Shown here piece after piece: positions 14,974 to 23,484 of a stretch of DNA of 26,338 bases. How positions within the stretch are numbered: the first letter of the stretch is position 1; each line of letters starts with the position of its first letter. Position numbers and translations under genes: made by a program. This stretch comes from JAFKKS01 sp039808325 (GTDB lineage Bacteria > Pseudomonadota > Alphaproteobacteria > Rhizobiales > Xanthobacteraceae): positions 1 to 26,338 of the forward strand of contig JBDHSU010000049.1 in NCBI GenBank assembly GCA_039808325.1. The letters run 5' to 3'. The notes under the pieces were generated by a model that did no database searches, was not told the DNA's origin, and saw only the letters and a program-made list of their open reading frames with translations.

Positions 14974-15926
14974 GTCGGCGTCGGCAGCGGGTGGTGGCAG
15001 CGGAAACGCGTATCGCCCTCGTCCACCGGCGGAGGATCGATTTCGCGGCAGACGGCGTCCGCCGCCGGACAGCGCGGATGGAAGGCGCAGCCGGGCGGCG
15101 GCGCCAGCGGGCTCGGAAATTCCGCGTCGATCGTCAGGCGCGGCAACCGCCGATGCGCTTCGGGAACGAGGATGGCGTCCAGCAGCGCGCGCGTATAGTG
15201 ATGCCGCGGCGATGCGAAGATCTCTTCCGTCGGCCCGCTTTCCACGATCTGGCCGAGATACATTACGGCGACGCGGTCGGCGAGGTGATGCACGACCGCG
15301 AGGTTGTGACTGATCAGGACGATGGTCAGTGAGAAGCGGGCGCGCAATTCCGCGATCAGGTTGAGGATTTGCGACTGCACGGAGACGTCGAGCGCCGAGG
15401 TCGGCTCGTCGCAGACGAGGATTTCCGGCTCGCCGATCAATGCACGCGCGATGGCGACGCGCTGGCGCTGCCCTCCGGAGAGCTGTCCCGGATAGGCGTT
15501 ACGCAGATGTTCCGCGAGTCCCACCTGCCGCATCGCTTCCATGACGTGCGCCTGCCGCTCGCGGCGGCTGCCGCGCCCGCGCACGACCAAGGGGGCAGCG
15601 ATGATCTGACCGATCGTCATACGCGGGTTGAGCGACGAATAAGGATCTTGGAAGATCGGTTGGATCAAGGCCGCGCGCGAGAGGCGGCCGTAGCCGGTGG
15701 CGGCCTTTCCCTTGAGGGAAACGTGCCCCGAGGTCGGCTCCTCGATGCCGAGGATCAGGCGCGACAATGTCGTTTTTCCGCAGCCGGACTCGCCGACGAT
15801 AGCGAGCACCTCGCCGCGCCGCACGGTGAGATCGATGCCACGCAGCGCCCGCAGCGTGGCGCGCGCGCCTTGGACGGTGTAGTCCTTGGTCGCCCCTTCG
15901 ACCGTGATCAGCGTCTCGGGATTCAC
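14970..15926 (-). CDS. Dipeptide/oligopeptide ABC transporter ATP-binding protein, DppF/OppF-like
   Basis: A 318-residue ATPase with Walker A GESGCGKTT (45-53), Q-loop IFQDPYSSLNPRMT, signature LSGGQRQRVAIARA, Walker B ILVCDEPTSALD and H-loop LISHNLAVV. The C-terminal cysteine-rich tail (PPGCAFHPRCPAADAVC) is the oligopeptide/dipeptide-specific domain that often binds an Fe-S cluster. GTG at 15926 is taken as start because it overlaps the TGA stop of the DppD-like gene (GTGA); the much longer open frame upstream is only the opposite reading of that gene. It is the last gene of the racemase-CocE-Dpp operon. Confidence 0.93.
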   Translation of the reverse strand: MNPETLITVEGATKDYTVQGARATLRALRGIDLTVRRGEVLAIVGESGCGKTTLSRLILGIEEPTSGHVSLKGKAATGYGRLSRAALIQPIFQDPYSSLNPRMTIGQIIAAPLVVRGRGSRRERQAHVMEAMRQVGLAEHLRNAYPGQLSGGQRQRVAIARALIGEPEILVCDEPTSALDVSVQSQILNLIAELRARFSLTIVLISHNLAVVHHLADRVAVMYLGQIVESGPTEEIFASPRHHYTRALLDAILVPEAHRRLPRLTIDAEFPSPLAPPPGCAFHPRCPAADAVCREIDPPPVDEGDTRFRCHHPLPTPT

Positions 15927-16936
15927 GCGGCCGTCCCCGTCGCGGCATGCCTTTCGACGATCTGGCCGTCGATGCACGGGCGAATGCAGCGCGCGGCGTG
16001 CGCGGGGTCGATGGGCATGAGAGGGATCGGCGCCGCGCAGGCCGGGACCGGCCGCGGGCACCGGTTGATGAAGCCGCACGCGATGAGCGGCGCGTCCGGC
16101 CGCGGCACGACGCCGGGAATGAAGCCGAGCGGCGCGCCGCGCGCGGTACGCCCCGGCACCGGGATCGAACGCAGCAGGCCCTCGGTGTAGGGATGCGCGG
16201 GAGCGGACAGAACCGTGTCGGTCGGGCCGCTTTCCACCACCTGGCCCGCATACATCACGGCGATCCGGTCGGCGGCGCCCGCGACCACGCCGAGGTCGTG
16301 CGTGATCAGGATCAGGCCGAAGCCGTGCTCCTCCTGCAGGTCGGCGAGAAGCCGCAGCACCTGCGCCTGGATCGTGACATCGAGCGCCGTTGTCGGTTCG
16401 TCGGCGATGATCAGCTCGGGTTCGCACATCAGCGCGATGGCGATCATCACGCGTTGCCGCAAGCCGCCGGACAGTTGATGCGGATACTGCGACAGCCGTG
16501 TCTCCGGCGAGGAGATGCCGACCCGTCGCAGCAGGTCGAGCATGCGGGCGCGCAGCGCGTGAGCGTCGAGCGCGAGGTGTTGCCGGCCGATCTCGCGCAT
16601 CTGGTCTTCGATCGTGTAGCAGGGGTCGAGCGACGTCATCGGATCCTGAAACACGACGGCGATGCGGCGCCCGCGGATGCCGCGCCATTCGCTCTCGCGC
16701 AGGCCGAGAAGGGATTTCCCCTTCAGCGCGATGCGGTCGGCGGTGAGCTTCGCGCGCGACGGAACGAGCCCGGTGATCGCCATCGCGCTCAGGCTCTTGC
16801 CGCAGCCGGATTCGCCGACCACCGCCAGGGTCTCGCCGGCGTCGAGCGTCAGGCTCACCCCCTGCACAGGGTACAGGCGGCCGAGATCGGTTGCGATCTC
16901 GAGACGGAGATTCTCGACTTCGAGCAGCGCGCTCAC
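15923..16936 (-). CDS. Dipeptide/oligopeptide ABC transporter ATP-binding protein, DppD/OppD-like
   Basis: A 337-residue ATPase with Walker A GESGCGKS (41-48), Q-loop VFQDPMTSLDP, signature LSGGLRQRVMIAIAL, Walker B LIIADEPTTALD and H-loop LITHDLGVV. The C-terminal domain carries five cysteines (for example FINRCPRP and RCIRPC), as in peptide importers. GTG at 16936, two bases after the stop of the DppC-like gene, is the likely start because the family sequence begins there (VSALLEVENLRL); the longer frame runs backwards over the permease gene. It works with the DppF-like partner as an ATPase heterodimer. Confidence 0.92.
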   Translation of the reverse strand: MSALLEVENLRLEIATDLGRLYPVQGVSLTLDAGETLAVVGESGCGKSLSAMAITGLVPSRAKLTADRIALKGKSLLGLRESEWRGIRGRRIAVVFQDPMTSLDPCYTIEDQMREIGRQHLALDAHALRARMLDLLRRVGISSPETRLSQYPHQLSGGLRQRVMIAIALMCEPELIIADEPTTALDVTIQAQVLRLLADLQEEHGFGLILITHDLGVVAGAADRIAVMYAGQVVESGPTDTVLSAPAHPYTEGLLRSIPVPGRTARGAPLGFIPGVVPRPDAPLIACGFINRCPRPVPACAAPIPLMPIDPAHAARCIRPCIDGQIVERHAATGTAA

Positions 16937-16938
16937 GG

Positions 16939-17841
16939 TCAGGCCCGCCCGTCGGCGGCGACGGCGTCGCGGATCGCGTCGCCGACGAGGTTGATCGCAA
17001 GCACAAGCGCGACCAGAGGCGTTCCCGGAATGGCGATCATCCACGGGCGGAACAGGAGCTGATTCTTCGCTTCCGCGACCATCAGCCCCCAGGACGACAA
17101 CGGCGGCTTCACGCCGAGGCCGAGAAACGACAGCGCCGCCTCGAGCAGCACCGCATGCGCAAGCTCGATGGTGGCGACGACAACCAGCGGGCCGATCAGG
17201 TTCGGCAGAAGCTCGACAAACAGGATGCGTGGGATCGAGCTTCCGATCGCTTGCGCCGAGACAATGAAGTCGCGCGACGCCAGTTGCTGCGTGGCGCTGC
17301 GTGTGACGACCGCGAAACGGTCCCAGAGCAGGAGGCCGATGACGACGATCAGGGTCGGTAGCGATCCGCCGTAGACGGCGACCACCACCAGCGCGACGAG
17401 GACGACCGGCAGCGTCAGCCGGATGGTGACGAGGAAGTTGATCGCGACGTCGATGCGGCCGCCGAAATAGCCGGCGGCGACGCCGAGGCCGGTGCCGATC
17501 ACGCCCGAGAGCAGCACGGTCAGAAAGCCGATGGTCAGCGAGACGCGCGCGCCTTGCAGCAGGCGGGCGAGATAGTCGCGTCCGAGTTGATCGGTGCCGA
17601 ACGGATGCAGCCACGTCCCCTCGGCGCTCCATACCGGCGGTGCAAGACGGTGCGCGAGGTCTTGCGACGCGGGATCGAGCGGCCACAGCCACGGGCCGGC
17701 GACGGCCGCCAGAATGATGAGTCCGAGAATGACGCCGCCGATCCGGAAGTTGCCGTGGCGCAGCAGCCGGCGCAGCGCGACGGCGCCGGGCGACTGCGGC
17801 GGACGCGGAACGTCGGTCGGTGCGGCGGTGGCGACGGACAT
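16939..17841 (-). CDS. Dipeptide/oligopeptide ABC transporter permease, DppC/OppC-like
   Basis: A 300-residue permease. After a cytoplasmic N-terminal tail, helix 1 (GGVILGLIILAAVAGPWLW) is followed by the DppC hallmark HPFGTDQLGRDYLARLLQGARVSL. A SPR/EAA-type loop (ASRDFIVSAQAIGSSIPRIL) and the C-terminal LSFLGLGVKPPLSSWGLMVA are also diagnostic. ATG at 17841 lies five bases after the stop of the DppB-like gene, with GGGTGA as a possible site. Confidence 0.93.
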   Translation of the reverse strand: MSVATAAPTDVPRPPQSPGAVALRRLLRHGNFRIGGVILGLIILAAVAGPWLWPLDPASQDLAHRLAPPVWSAEGTWLHPFGTDQLGRDYLARLLQGARVSLTIGFLTVLLSGVIGTGLGVAAGYFGGRIDVAINFLVTIRLTLPVVLVALVVVAVYGGSLPTLIVVIGLLLWDRFAVVTRSATQQLASRDFIVSAQAIGSSIPRILFVELLPNLIGPLVVVATIELAHAVLLEAALSFLGLGVKPPLSSWGLMVAEAKNQLLFRPWMIAIPGTPLVALVLAINLVGDAIRDAVAADGRA

Positions 17842-17846
17842 GGCGG

Positions 17847-18764
17847 TCACCCGACGCGGATGCGCGGATCGATCACGCCGTTGAGAACGTCGGCGGCGAG
17901 CGTCAGCAGCGCGTAGGCGGCGGCGATGAGGAGGAGGATCGCTTGGATCACCTCGATGTCGGAGCGCTGGATCGATTGCCAGGCGAGATAGCCGACGCCT
18001 TTGAGCGCGAACACGGTTTCGATCACGATCGAGCCGCCGAGCATGAATCCGAGCTGCACCGCAATGAGCGATACGACGGGGATCATCGCGTGACGCAGCG
18101 CATGCTTGATGATGACGCGCCACGCCGGCAGGCCGTAGGCGCGCGCGGTGCGCACGTGGTCGGACTGCAGCGCATCGAGCATGCCCGAGCGGGTGAGGCG
18201 CATGATCGCGGGCGTCGCGTAGTAGCCGAGCGCGACGGCGGGCAGCACGAAGTGCGTCCAGCTTCCCGAGCCCGAGATCGGCAGCACGCGCAGCATGACG
18301 CCGAAGATGTAGATGAGAAGCAGCGCGAACAGGAATGACGGTACCGCCTGTCCGCCGACGGCGAGACCGACGGCGAGCCGGTCCACCAGCGTGTTGGGAT
18401 AGAGCGCGGCGAGAACTCCGAGCGGAATCGAGAGCAGCACCGCGAAGACGATCGCCAGCGCGCCGAGCGTAATGGTGATCGGTGCGTGGTCGGCGAGCAC
18501 TTGCGCGACGCTCGCGCGCAGATAGTGCGAGCGTCCGAAGTCGCCTTTGAACACGCGCTTGACCCAGGTGACGTATTGTTCGGGCAGCGGTCGGTCGAAG
18601 CCGTAGGTCTTACGCACGGATTCGACGTCCGCCGGCGAAGCGCCTTCACCCGCCATCGCCGCCGCGGGATCGCCGGAGAGATGCACCAGTGAAAATGCCA
18701 CGACTGAAGTGACCGCGATCACGAGCACGGTCATCAACAGTCGTCTGAGCAGGAAGCGCAGCAT
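17847..18764 (-). CDS. Dipeptide/oligopeptide ABC transporter permease, DppB/OppB-like
   Basis: A 305-residue permease that begins MLRFLLRRLLMTVLVIAVTS, the standard DppB start. It shows YGFDRPLPEQYVTWVKRVFK and GDFGRSHYLRASVAQVL in the periplasmic segment, an EAA-type loop (DHVRTARAYGLPAWRVIIKH), and the C-terminal VLNGVIDPRIRVG. Length is normal. It starts 24 bases after the binding-protein stop and forms the membrane channel with the DppC-like protein. Confidence 0.94.
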   Translation of the reverse strand: MLRFLLRRLLMTVLVIAVTSVVAFSLVHLSGDPAAAMAGEGASPADVESVRKTYGFDRPLPEQYVTWVKRVFKGDFGRSHYLRASVAQVLADHAPITITLGALAIVFAVLLSIPLGVLAALYPNTLVDRLAVGLAVGGQAVPSFLFALLLIYIFGVMLRVLPISGSGSWTHFVLPAVALGYYATPAIMRLTRSGMLDALQSDHVRTARAYGLPAWRVIIKHALRHAMIPVVSLIAVQLGFMLGGSIVIETVFALKGVGYLAWQSIQRSDIEVIQAILLLIAAAYALLTLAADVLNGVIDPRIRVG

Positions 18765-18788
18765 CGCCGGAGCGCATGACCTCGCAGG

Positions 18789-20345
18789 CTATTTCCATTT
18801 GGCGAGATAGAAGTGCGCCAGTTCGTCCGGCGTCACCGGAATGTCGAGCTCCTTGTTGAAGGCATAGGTGCGCCCGTAGCTGAACAGCGGCACGAAGTAG
18901 GCCTTGTCCGCGATCTTCTTCAGGGCCTTGCCGTAGAGCTCCTTGCGCTTGTCGGGATCGATCGTGCTGTCCGCGGCGTCGAGCCACTTCTTCACTTCCT
19001 CGTCGCGCGCATAGTCGTCGACGCTGCCCTCGAAATAGTTGCTGACGGATGCGGAGGCATCGAGCACGCCCTGCGAGCCCCACGAGAGGTGCGCCATGGC
19101 GACCTTGCCTTCCTGCAGCGGGCCGCGCAGCGCTTTCCATTGCAGGAAGCGCAGATCGGTCTTGATGCCGACGGCGCGCAGATAGTTCGCCACCGCCTCG
19201 GTGTAGGGCCGGTCACGATAGGCGTAGAGCGGAATCTCGAAACCGTCAGGGAAGCCGGCTTGCTTGAGCAGATCCTTCGCCTTCTGCGGATTGTAGGGAT
19301 AGTCCTTCACGTCGGTCGAACAGCCGAACTGCGCCGGATAGCACATGGAGACGAGCGGCTCGGAGCCTTCGCCGACGAGATCGCGCGAGATCGCCTTGCG
19401 GTCGATGGCGTAAGCGACGGCCTCGCGCACTTGTTGCTTCTTCATCGGTGTATCGCCGGAACGCCCCGCCGCGTCGAGCGAGAGAAAGGAGATGCGCGTC
19501 GTCGGCGCGGCCTTCACCGTCACGTTCTCCATGCTCGCGAGCTGCTTCGCGTTCTCCGGCGGCACCCCCCAGATCCAGTCCAGGCCGCCGGTCACCAGTT
19601 CCGCCACCTGCGTTTCGGTGTCGGGGATCGTGCGATAGACGAGAGTGCCGATCGACGGCTGCCCCTTCGGGCTGCCCTTGAAGTAGTCGGTGTTCTTCAC
19701 GAGTGTCACCGACGAACCCGGCTTGAACTCCTTCACCTTGTACGGCCCCGTGCACATCGGAACGACGGCGCCGTAGTCGCGCCGCATCTTGCCGGCGGCG
19801 CCGGGAACGGACGGCGCGTTGTCGTAGTGGCCCTTCGGATAGACCGGCGTGATACCGGAGAGATATTCGATCGCCGCCGGCGTCGGAGCCTTCGCCTTGA
19901 AGCGCACCGTGTCGGGCGAGACCGCCTCGACATTCTCGATCCAGTCGACCAGCAGCCGCGTGACGACGCCACTATCGGGCTGGCGCGCATGATTGAACGT
20001 ATAGGCCACGTCCTCGGCGTTGAGCTCCTTGCCGTTGTGGAACTTGACGCCGTGGCGCAGCTTGAACTCCAGCGTCTTGTCGTCCGCCCATTTGAAGCTC
20101 TCGGCGAGCAGCGGCTTGTATTCGCCCGTCCTCGGGTCGCGATGCATCAGCGTGTCGCACATCTGGTGCGCCATGATCACGACTTCGCGGAGGTTCTGGT
20201 AATAGAGGTCGATCGTGTCGACCTCGCTCGCGGTCGCCCAGGTGAGCGTATCGTTCGACTTGCCCGCCGTCGCGGCTTGCGGCGCGATGCAGACGGCGCT
20301 GGCGGCAAAAGCCATCGCGGCCCAGATCTTCTTATTGGTCATCAT
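18789..20345 (-). CDS. Peptide ABC transporter substrate-binding protein, DppA/OppA-like (SBP_bac_5)
   Basis: A 518-residue binding protein with a Sec signal (about residues 1-27, ending AATAG). Family 5 hallmarks are clear: LTWATASEVDTIDLYYQN, YKPLLAESFKWADDKTLEFKL, the conserved VKFHNGKELNAEDVAYTFN motif, and the C-terminal palette of DYARDEEVKKWLD. Such proteins bind di- and oligopeptides, some bind nickel, haem or opines. Two ATG codons are adjacent; the second (20342) has the better spacing from AGGGGA, so the true protein may be one residue shorter. It follows the CocE-like gene by 33 bases and feeds the B-C-D-F genes downstream. Confidence 0.93.
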   Translation of the reverse strand: MMTNKKIWAAMAFAASAVCIAPQAATAGKSNDTLTWATASEVDTIDLYYQNLREVVIMAHQMCDTLMHRDPRTGEYKPLLAESFKWADDKTLEFKLRHGVKFHNGKELNAEDVAYTFNHARQPDSGVVTRLLVDWIENVEAVSPDTVRFKAKAPTPAAIEYLSGITPVYPKGHYDNAPSVPGAAGKMRRDYGAVVPMCTGPYKVKEFKPGSSVTLVKNTDYFKGSPKGQPSIGTLVYRTIPDTETQVAELVTGGLDWIWGVPPENAKQLASMENVTVKAAPTTRISFLSLDAAGRSGDTPMKKQQVREAVAYAIDRKAISRDLVGEGSEPLVSMCYPAQFGCSTDVKDYPYNPQKAKDLLKQAGFPDGFEIPLYAYRDRPYTEAVANYLRAVGIKTDLRFLQWKALRGPLQEGKVAMAHLSWGSQGVLDASASVSNYFEGSVDDYARDEEVKKWLDAADSTIDPDKRKELYGKALKKIADKAYFVPLFSYGRTYAFNKELDIPVTPDELAHFYLAKWK

Positions 20346-20378
20346 GCTTCCCCTATCAGATCGTCATAAGCGCGCCGT

Positions 20379-22217
20379 TCAGTCGCGGCGCATTTTCAGC
20401 GGCAAAGTAATTCGCGACGCCATCTCGCCGCCCCGATGCACGGTGAAGACCGGCGGGCGGCCATGCGGCACCTGCACGTAATGGTCGGCATCAGCGCCGC
20501 CGATCGACAGGCGGATGCGGCTGCCCTTCTTAAAATGCCACGATACCGGCAGAAGCGCGATGCGCATTTTCTCCGGCCGCCCCGGAACGAGCGGCGCGGC
20601 GTCCGCGCGCTTGTAACTGTGCGTCGGCCAACTGGTGCGATGCCATTGCGTCGGTTCGGCATCCTTGCGGTGCAATGCGCGCAGCACCCCCTCGGTGACG
20701 TAGCGCTCGGTGCCGTCGCTTTCGATCTCCGAGAGGTAGGTATGCACCGCGGCGTCCGTTTCGCTTGCCGCGAGCCACAGCTCCGCCACCGCATGGCCGG
20801 TGAATTCCGCGCCGGCATCGAGCGGCGCCGAGGTGTAGGAGAGGAGCTTCGCGTCGCGCCCCTGCCAGTCGCAGTAGTAGTCGCGGCTGTCGATGGCGGC
20901 GATTCGCTCATAGCGTGTCTGGCCGCCGGTGCCGAACGAGAAGTCGACCTTGTGGGTGTCGCTGCCCGCGGCGCCGGCCGCGCCCAGGGTGTGGCCGGCG
21001 CCCAGGTGCAACGACGTCGGCGTATCGCTAAGAGGCGGCCAGACATCGGCCGCCCGCCAGACTTCGTCGCGCATCGTGAAGTAGTGGATCGGCGCCTCGT
21101 CGCGCAGGCCGGTCTTCATCTCCGCGAGATATTCGTCGAAGAACCGCAGGATCTCCGCCAGGAGAACGAATTGCGGCGTTTCCGCCTCGCGCCAGCGCGA
21201 GACGTTGATGCGCGCGCCGTGGTCCCACGGCCCCAGCATCATGTGCTGATGCTTGTTCGGCAGCGTCAGATAGCGCGCGATCGAACCGTTGGCGTAGCCC
21301 GCGCCGTCCATCCATCCGGAGACGGAGTAGATCGCGACATCCGGCGAGATGCTCTTGGCGTAGTGATACGGGCTGAACGATGCCGACGAGAAGTTCGGAT
21401 CGTAAGGAAGCGGCTCCTCCTTGAAGCGGAATTCGGTGATGAAATCCGGCATATGGAAGTTGCCGAGATGCTCGGCGACCGCCGCGCGGCAGAGCGAGCC
21501 GTCGGCGTCCTCGTCGACCGGCTGTGGCCCGTCGAGACCAGGGTCGGCGTAGTAGACGAACTGCTTCAAGAGATCGCGGCGGTCGTGGTCGAGCGCCACC
21601 ATCAGCTCGTCGTAGGTCTTGGCGAGCTGGTTGAGCAGGATGCCGCCGGGATAGTAGTGGTCGGAATAGGTGTCCCAGACCGCGAACAGCGGCGCGACCG
21701 CCTTCACCGCCGGGCGACCCGTGCTCGCCAGGAAGTCGCTCGCCGCGCCGGGATAGGAAATGCCGGTCGCGCCGATGCGTCCGTTCGACCACGGCTGAGC
21801 GACGATCCAATCCGCCAGTTGGCCGAAGTCCTCGCGTTCGCGCGGCGAGCGGAAACTGTCGCGCGTGCCGAAGCTTGCGCCGGTGCCGCGCACGTCCACC
21901 GTGACGACGGCATAGCCACGCGGGACGAAAAGCTCGCGGTACTTGGTGGTGTTCGGGCTGATATCGGCGTTCGAGCCGGGCTTGACGCGGAAGCGCCGGT
22001 AGTAGGGCGTGAGGATGCAGATCGCGGGAAAGCGCGTCTCGGCCTCAGCGTTGCCGCCCTCGGGGAGCCAGACGTCGACCGCGATGCGGCAGCCGTCGTC
22101 CATCGTGACGTAGAGCGACCTCGGTTTCGCTGGGACTGTGTAGGTCGCGGGGCGTTTCGCGAGATAAGCCGAAGGCGCCACGCGCCACGCGGCGCCCTTG
22201 TCGTCACGATCAGACAC
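20379..22217 (-). CDS. CocE/NonD-family serine hydrolase (X-Pro dipeptidyl-peptidase type)
   Basis: A 612-residue alpha/beta hydrolase. The nucleophile elbow GATGISYPG places Ser154, with Asp304 (SGWMDGAG) and His333 (GPWDHGA) completing the triad. YAVVTVDVRGTGASFG is the oxyanion-side motif. The last 200 residues form the jelly-roll domain shared by X-Pro dipeptidyl-peptidases, cocaine esterase and beta-lactam acylases. There is no signal peptide, so it acts in the cytosol, on imported material. GTG at 22217 is chosen because a perfect GGAGGT lies seven bases upstream; an in-frame GTG at 22232 would overlap that site. In the operon it stands between an imino-acid epimerase and a peptide importer, which favours a peptide or amide substrate ending in or containing proline (inference). 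Confidence 0.88.
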   Translation of the reverse strand: MSDRDDKGAAWRVAPSAYLAKRPATYTVPAKPRSLYVTMDDGCRIAVDVWLPEGGNAEAETRFPAICILTPYYRRFRVKPGSNADISPNTTKYRELFVPRGYAVVTVDVRGTGASFGTRDSFRSPREREDFGQLADWIVAQPWSNGRIGATGISYPGAASDFLASTGRPAVKAVAPLFAVWDTYSDHYYPGGILLNQLAKTYDELMVALDHDRRDLLKQFVYYADPGLDGPQPVDEDADGSLCRAAVAEHLGNFHMPDFITEFRFKEEPLPYDPNFSSASFSPYHYAKSISPDVAIYSVSGWMDGAGYANGSIARYLTLPNKHQHMMLGPWDHGARINVSRWREAETPQFVLLAEILRFFDEYLAEMKTGLRDEAPIHYFTMRDEVWRAADVWPPLSDTPTSLHLGAGHTLGAAGAAGSDTHKVDFSFGTGGQTRYERIAAIDSRDYYCDWQGRDAKLLSYTSAPLDAGAEFTGHAVAELWLAASETDAAVHTYLSEIESDGTERYVTEGVLRALHRKDAEPTQWHRTSWPTHSYKRADAAPLVPGRPEKMRIALLPVSWHFKKGSRIRLSIGGADADHYVQVPHGRPPVFTVHRGGEMASRITLPLKMRRD

Positions 22218-22270
22218 GCTACGCACCTCCACTTGCGGCCGGCCCCGCGGCCGCCCGACGCCTCGAACGC

Positions 22271-23308
22271 CTACGCGTTGCCGGAAACTTTGTTCGTGAC
22301 TTTATCCGTGACCAGGAAGCCGTGCGCGAAGGGGTCGCGCTCGTCGATGACGATCGTGTTGAATCCGGTCACGCGCGCCCACCCCTCGATCGAGGGGATG
22401 ATGGCCTCGGTGTTGCCGACCTTGCTGTAACCCTCGATATGGCCGGTGAAGGTCGAGCCGATGATGCTCTCGTGCACGAAAGTGTCGCCTTGCTTCAGGC
22501 GGCCGGTGGCCGCGAGATGCGCCATGCGTGCGGACGTGCCGGTTCCGCAAGGCGAGCGGTCGATCGCCTTGTCGCCGTAGAACACGGCGTTGCGCATCGT
22601 GCCGCCGGGCGTCTGCGCCTTGCCCGTCCACATCACATGGCCGAGGCCGGTGATGGCGGGATTTTCCGGATGCGTCACCGTGTAGCGCTCGTTGAAGGCG
22701 GAACGCAGCCGCGGGCTCCAGCGCAACAGGTCGGAGGGCTGCACGTCGGCGAGATCGGAGAAATTCTCTTGCGCCTCGACGATCGCATAAAAATTGCCGC
22801 CGTAGGCGACGTCGACCTTGACGGTGCCGAGCCCTTCGACGTCAACCTCGTAATCGCGGCCGTGCAGATACGACGCCACGTTCGTGATGCGCACGCTGTC
22901 GACGTAGGGTCCGTTCTGCGTGTAGCGCGCGACGACATGGCCGGCGGGCGTGTCGAGATGCAGCACGCCCGGCTCTCGCGGATGCACGAGGCCGTTCTCG
23001 AGCGCGATCGTGACCGTTCCGATGGTGCCGTGGCCGCACATCGGCAGGCAGCCGGATGTCTCGATGAACAGAATACCGACGTCGCAGTCCGGACGCGTCG
23101 AAGGATAGAGGATCGAGCCCGACATCATGTCGTGGCCGCGCGGCTCGAAACAAAGGCCGGTACGGATCCAGTCGTATTCGGCGAGAAAATGCTGGCGGCG
23201 CTCGAACATCGTCGCACCGTCGAGCTTCGGGATGCTGCCGCCGGTGACTACGCGCACCGGATTGCCGCAGGTATGCCCGTCAATGCAGAAAAATGTGTCA
23301 CGCGCCAT
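22271..23308 (-). CDS. Proline racemase family protein, probably 4-hydroxyproline 2-epimerase
   Basis: A 345-residue enzyme of the proline racemase/hydroxyproline epimerase/3-hydroxyproline dehydratase family. Both catalytic cysteines are present, Cys91 in LPMCGHGTIG and Cys254 in DRSPCGTGTSARM. This fits racemases and epimerases; the 3-hydroxyproline dehydratases usually carry Thr at the second site. The substrate-side RGHDMMSGSI loop is typical of the hydroxyproline branch. The reaction would interconvert trans-4-hydroxy-L-proline and cis-4-hydroxy-D-proline at C2 in the cytosol. Substrate assignment within the family is not secure by eye. It is the first gene of the minus-strand operon that continues with the CocE-like hydrolase and a peptide importer, and it diverges from the second gntR gene. 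Confidence 0.85.
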   Translation of the reverse strand: MARDTFFCIDGHTCGNPVRVVTGGSIPKLDGATMFERRQHFLAEYDWIRTGLCFEPRGHDMMSGSILYPSTRPDCDVGILFIETSGCLPMCGHGTIGTVTIALENGLVHPREPGVLHLDTPAGHVVARYTQNGPYVDSVRITNVASYLHGRDYEVDVEGLGTVKVDVAYGGNFYAIVEAQENFSDLADVQPSDLLRWSPRLRSAFNERYTVTHPENPAITGLGHVMWTGKAQTPGGTMRNAVFYGDKAIDRSPCGTGTSARMAHLAATGRLKQGDTFVHESIIGSTFTGHIEGYSKVGNTEAIIPSIEGWARVTGFNTIVIDERDPFAHGFLVTDKVTNKVSGNA

Positions 23309-23354
23309 GGTTTAGCGCACCCCTCACTGAACTGCGCCGCCCATCGGCACGTTG

Positions 23355-23390
23355 GTTCTCGTGCATCGGCGTGTTCTCGTGCATCGGCGC
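23355..23390 (+). repeat. Perfect-but-one tandem 18-bp repeat in the divergent promoter region
   Basis: GTTCTCGTGCATCGGCGT (23355-23372) is followed directly by GTTCTCGTGCATCGGCGC (23373-23390). The second unit also contributes to the inverted pair GTGCAT (23379-23384) and ATGCAC (23395-23400). It lies just upstream of the epimerase start, in its promoter or leader, and may hold regulator binding sites or be a replication-slippage duplication. Confidence 0.75.
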
Positions 23391-23438
23391 ATGAATGCAC
23401 AAGAGGGCTGCTGCATAGTATCTTTTTTATTCTTGTAG

Positions 23439-23455
23439 ATTGTATAAAATTGCAA
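23439..23455. promoter_or_regulatory. ATTGTATAAAATTGCAA promoter/operator candidate in the divergent gntR-epimerase region
   Basis: The AT-rich site contains TATAAA (23443-23448) as a possible plus-strand -10 and TTGCAA (23450-23455) as a possible minus-strand -35. It shares ATTGTATAAA with the promoter at 9703. The position between divergent gntR and epimerase genes suits autoregulation. Confidence 0.45.
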
Positions 23456-23484
23456 AGTCAAGCTTCTGCCGGGAAGTCCGCCGC

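Noticed and set aside
15926..17006. N-terminal extension of the DppF-like frame to 678 residues, suggesting an ATPase fusion
   Set aside because: The extension is the out-of-frame reading of the DppD-like gene; the family start is at the GTG at 15926 overlapping the upstream stop.
16937..17692. N-terminal extension of the DppD-like frame to 589 residues
   Set aside because: It reads through the DppC-like gene in another frame, with an Arg-rich, non-helical translation.
20436..22430. 664-codon plus-strand open frame over the CocE-like gene
   Set aside because: Low-complexity Arg/Val-rich translation, antisense to a gene with an intact catalytic triad.
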